The notes beneath the pieces were generated by a model. That model had not been told where the DNA came from. It worked only from the letters and a program-made list of their open reading frames with translations, and did not search any database. From Mariprofundus sp. (GTDB lineage Bacteria; Pseudomonadota; Zetaproteobacteria; Mariprofundales; Mariprofundaceae), in the NCBI GenBank assembly GCA_015485035.1, contig WFUI01000153.1, positions 1 to 8,322 of the forward strand: DNA of 8,322 bases, given 5' to 3'. Position 1 is the first letter of the stretch. Every line of letters begins with the position of its first letter. Made by a program: the position numbers and the translations under genes. Below, one piece after another: positions 5,988 through 8,322 of the stretch.

Positions 5988-7232
5988 TTAAAATTGATAG
6001 TTTGCAGCCACACCAAACAAATGGGCGCGAGCAGTATAACGGCCATTGCCCAACGCATCCGCACTAGCGAGTACCGCCTGATTCAGCATATCCTGATGGG
6101 TATACATATAAACAAGGTCATAGCTGAAATGCTTGTCGACATGAAAACCAAAGCCTGCCGAAAAATTATGCTGATCATTAATCGGCAAGTCCGGAGAAGC
6201 ATACAGCTCATTCACCGGCGATGGATCGAATGAATAACCCAGTCTGAACTGAACCAGATCATTCATATCCCATGACAAACCAATTTTCGGGGAGATGGTC
6301 GCGTGCCACTGTTTCTGGACAATAATGCTGCGTACCGCAATGGCAGGAGGGACAGGCAGGCCGGTTGGAATGGTGATTGGACTATTGTAGTTTAAGGCAA
6401 GCTGGTCATATTTACCCCAATTGGTCCAATCCACATCAAGGCTGATGGTCAATGTTGTCACAGGGTGGAAAGCAATACCGATATTCAACATATCTGGTAA
6501 TTTGAAAGAAGTACTTGCCAGCGCCGCACCACCCAGCCTACTGGATGCAGTTCCATCCACATGAACTGCAATCTGGGTGCGATAGGTAGCTGCCAGACTA
6601 AACAGATCCGTTTTATACAGCAGCCCTATATTGCCACCCCAGCCATCGCCATGCCCGTGCTGTGTTAGAAATGCATTATTCAGATCAATCTTTTTTACAT
6701 CAACATAATCCACGCCGACACCAATGGAAAAGTTCTCGGTAATTCGATATGCCAGTGTCGGGTTAATGTTGAGCATTTGAATACGGGACAGTGTCGTAGC
6801 ATTGGCAAGTGCAGTACCTGTCCAGTCGGTTTCCAGCCCGAAGGGCGTATTGACACCGAGTCCGAAAACCAGATTGGATTCCGGTCTGATGTAAGTCGTG
6901 TACAAATGCGGCATCATCGCATTCTGGCGTTTGCTGCTGGCCGCAGTTGCCAGCGGTAAAAACGGATTACTTGTGCCGGATGTAAAATGAACGGATGGAA
7001 TGTAGATATCCACCAGCCCCAGGCTGATTTGTGATGATGGTTGAAAGGCAATGCCGGCCGGATTATACCAGACTGCAGAGGCATCATCTGCCACAGCCGT
7101 AAAGGCATCGGCCATACCGGTCGCCCGAACAGATTGATCCGGTATCTGAAACCCGTTTGCATTCACACATATCGGCGCCGTCAACAGACAGCACAGCAGT
7201 AACCTTTTCAACACCTTAATCATGCACCTCAT
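5988..7232 (-). CDS. FadL/OmpP1/TodX-family outer-membrane transporter of hydrophobic compounds
   Basis: A 414-residue protein with a signal peptide (about 1-25, ending NA before NGFQIPDQS). The mature N-terminus, NGFQIPDQSVRATGMADAFTAVADDASAVWYNPAGIAF, is the hallmark of the FadL family. It includes the hatch-like start and the NPA motif (57-59), which in E. coli FadL belongs to the kinked strand that opens a lateral exit. The rest alternates short amphipathic strands (for example FGLGVNTPFGLETDWTG, FRLGYSFDPSPV) and ends in YTARAHLFGVAANYQF with a terminal Phe, as outer-membrane barrels do. Family members move long-chain fatty acids or aromatic hydrocarbons across the outer membrane; the substrate here is not readable. 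ATG 7223 (fourth codon) is an equally possible start, since a GAGGTG lies just before it though close. It is first in a tight cluster with a response regulator and kinase, which is unusual for this family. Confidence 0.93.
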   Translation of the reverse strand: MRCMIKVLKRLLLCCLLTAPICVNANGFQIPDQSVRATGMADAFTAVADDASAVWYNPAGIAFQPSSQISLGLVDIYIPSVHFTSGTSNPFLPLATAASSKRQNAMMPHLYTTYIRPESNLVFGLGVNTPFGLETDWTGTALANATTLSRIQMLNINPTLAYRITENFSIGVGVDYVDVKKIDLNNAFLTQHGHGDGWGGNIGLLYKTDLFSLAATYRTQIAVHVDGTASSRLGGAALASTSFKLPDMLNIGIAFHPVTTLTISLDVDWTNWGKYDQLALNYNSPITIPTGLPVPPAIAVRSIIVQKQWHATISPKIGLSWDMNDLVQFRLGYSFDPSPVNELYASPDLPINDQHNFSAGFGFHVDKHFSYDLVYMYTHQDMLNQAVLASADALGNGRYTARAHLFGVAANYQF

Positions 7233-7340
7233 TAATAAATTCCAGTTGATTACAGGATGTATTCAACCAACCCCTTCATCATCACCATTGCATAATGCCT
7301 GTAAGCATAGCAGAAAATATGGCATCTGCAGATATGATAC
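7233..7340 (-). promoter_or_regulatory. Intergenic region probably carrying the FadL-operon promoter
   Basis: This is the only spacer before the transporter-regulator-kinase cluster, so its promoter is expected here. The best box I can find is an extended -10, TGCTATGCT (7312-7304), about 70 nt before the gene, with a poor -35 (TCTGCA) at 17-nt spacing. A 10-bp palindrome ATCTGCAGAT (7324-7333) and the decamer TTGAATACAT (7266-7257), also present before the fimbrial promoter, lie in the same spacer. I saw no clear terminator for the upstream gene, so read-through is possible. Confidence 0.3.
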
Positions 7341-8322
7341 TTACTGATTTAACAGATGCATAACCTCCGTCAGCTTGTTACTCGGCAAGTTGCACTGGAA
7401 ATTCTCACAAACATATGCCGTAACTTTATTATCAATGGTTTTCTGGCCACGGGTGAATGAAGCCAGTTGTTCAATCTCTGCATCATGCCACAGCACCACG
7501 TCATTGGGTCTGTAACGCTGGCGGATGATGTGCATCATGTTCTTTGCATCACCCGATGTCCTGTCTCCAACCAGTACAATTTCCTTACCCTTGCCTTCAG
7601 CCATCAGTACTGCGGAAAGCAGGTGCAGAACACCTGATGGTGCCCGTTCAGCAGTACCGGCAAAATGATCCGCAATAGCCGCAGCCTCGGCCGCCAGGTC
7701 AGCGTCGCCGGTCAAACGGGACAGACGTAACAGATTATGCATGGCCATAGCATTGCCTGAAGGCAATGCGCTATCGAATATTTCCATCGGTCGCGCAATC
7801 AGATCATCACTCTGGCCGGTTTGATAAAAACCACCATCCTTGCCCTTGAACCGGCTCAACATAATCCTGTTCAATTTCAGTGCTTCAGCCAGCCAGCGGG
7901 GCTCAAAGCTTGCTTCATACAGTTCGGTCAGCCCCCATACCATCGAGGTATAATCCTCCAGCTGGCCTGCAATTGCTGATTTCCCGGCGCGCCAGCAATG
8001 CAACAGCTCACCTTGATCGTCACGCAGGCGAGTCAGAATAAAATCAGCTGCTTTGGCCGCAGCCTGCACATAACGGGGTTCATCCAGTGATTTCCCGGCA
8101 AAAGCCAGGGCAGCGATGGTCATGCCATTCCAGTCCGTTAATACCTTGTCATCACGAAACGGGCGAATTCGCTGATCGCGAACAGCCAGCAGTTTTTTCC
8201 TGTCGCCCGCAAAAGCAGCCAGATCTATCGCACCGGGTTGGTACAGGATATTGGCTCCGGTTTTCTGATGCGTCGCTTCATCGGAAAAGTTGCCCGTTTT
8301 TTCCACGCCATAAGCAGTCATG
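7341..8322 (-). CDS. YyaL/SSP411 (DUF255 thioredoxin-domain) protein, C-terminal part, cut by window edge
   Basis: The frame is open to the right edge, so the 326 residues seen are probably the second half of a protein usually about 650-700 residues long. The missing part should hold the N-terminal thioredoxin-like DUF255 domain. The visible part is the alpha/alpha-barrel region resembling glycoside hydrolase or epimerase folds. Counting from the first visible Met, it has YGVEKTGNF (4-12), KVLTDWNGMTIAALA (58-72), QLEDYTSMVWGLTELYEA (119-136) and DSALPSGNAMAMHNLLRL (182-199), all typical of the family. The C-terminus contains AYVCENFQC, with Cys305 and Cys310. The biochemical role of this widespread family is not established. 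The Met at 8321 is probably internal. It lies upstream of and in the same direction as the transporter gene, with a 108-nt gap, and has no evident functional link with it. Confidence 0.9.
   Translation of the reverse strand, partial: MTAYGVEKTGNFSDEATHQKTGANILYQPGAIDLAAFAGDRKKLLAVRDQRIRPFRDDKVLTDWNGMTIAALAFAGKSLDEPRYVQAAAKAADFILTRLRDDQGELLHCWRAGKSAIAGQLEDYTSMVWGLTELYEASFEPRWLAEALKLNRIMLSRFKGKDGGFYQTGQSDDLIARPMEIFDSALPSGNAMAMHNLLRLSRLTGDADLAAEAAAIADHFAGTAERAPSGVLHLLSAVLMAEGKGKEIVLVGDRTSGDAKNMMHIIRQRYRPNDVVLWHDAEIEQLASFTRGQKTIDNKVTAYVCENFQCNLPSNKLTEVMHLLNQ

Noticed and set aside
7324..7333. ATCTGCAGAT palindrome as a terminator for the YyaL-like gene
   Set aside because: Only 5 bp per arm with no loop and no U-tract directly after it; it could be an operator, but nothing supports a specific binder.

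Overview
The window comes from a Gram-negative, diderm proteobacterium of moderate GC content. The grounds are a FadL-type outer-membrane barrel, a chaperone-usher fimbrial system, Sec signal peptides and Shine-Dalgarno sites. I would guess a gamma- or betaproteobacterium, but nothing in the sequence fixes the genus. All eight supported genes lie on the minus strand, so transcription runs from the right edge to the left edge. The plus strand holds only antisense shadow ORFs. I saw no tRNA, rRNA, insertion sequence or CRISPR array.

Reading in the direction of transcription: (1) 8322-7341 is the C-terminal part of a YyaL/SSP411-type protein cut by the window edge. (2) 7232-5988 is a FadL/OmpP1/TodX-family outer-membrane transporter for hydrophobic compounds. 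It is followed after 2 nt by (3) a NarL/LuxR-type response regulator at 5985-5296, which overlaps by 8 nt (4) a 615-residue membrane histidine kinase at 5303-3456. The kinase has a periplasmic jelly-roll-like sensor, about seven membrane segments and a HisKA_3/HATPase core. These three genes look like one operon, and it ends in a hairpin at the kinase stop codon.

A second operon then starts: (5) and (6) are two spore-coat-U (SCPU) pilins at 3252-2743 and 2688-2191, (7) is a periplasmic pilus chaperone at 1976-1215, and (8) is an outer-membrane usher from 1163 that runs off the left edge. The order pilin-pilin-chaperone-usher is that of archaic (Csu-type) chaperone-usher fimbriae, which mediate surface attachment and biofilm formation. 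A 14-bp hairpin between the pilins and the chaperone could make pilin expression exceed that of the assembly proteins.

The most interesting signal is in the 203-nt intergenic region between the kinase and the first pilin. A perfect 7+7 bp inverted repeat (3382-3399) is centred about 42 nt upstream of the start site predicted from a consensus TATAAT box that lacks a good -35. This is the geometry of a class II activator site. The adjacent response regulator is the obvious candidate to bind it. I infer a local circuit: FadL porin, membrane sensor kinase, NarL-type regulator, Csu-type adhesive pili. It could couple detection or uptake of a hydrophobic ligand to attachment. The gene order and DNA motifs are seen directly; the regulatory wiring and the ligand are hypotheses.
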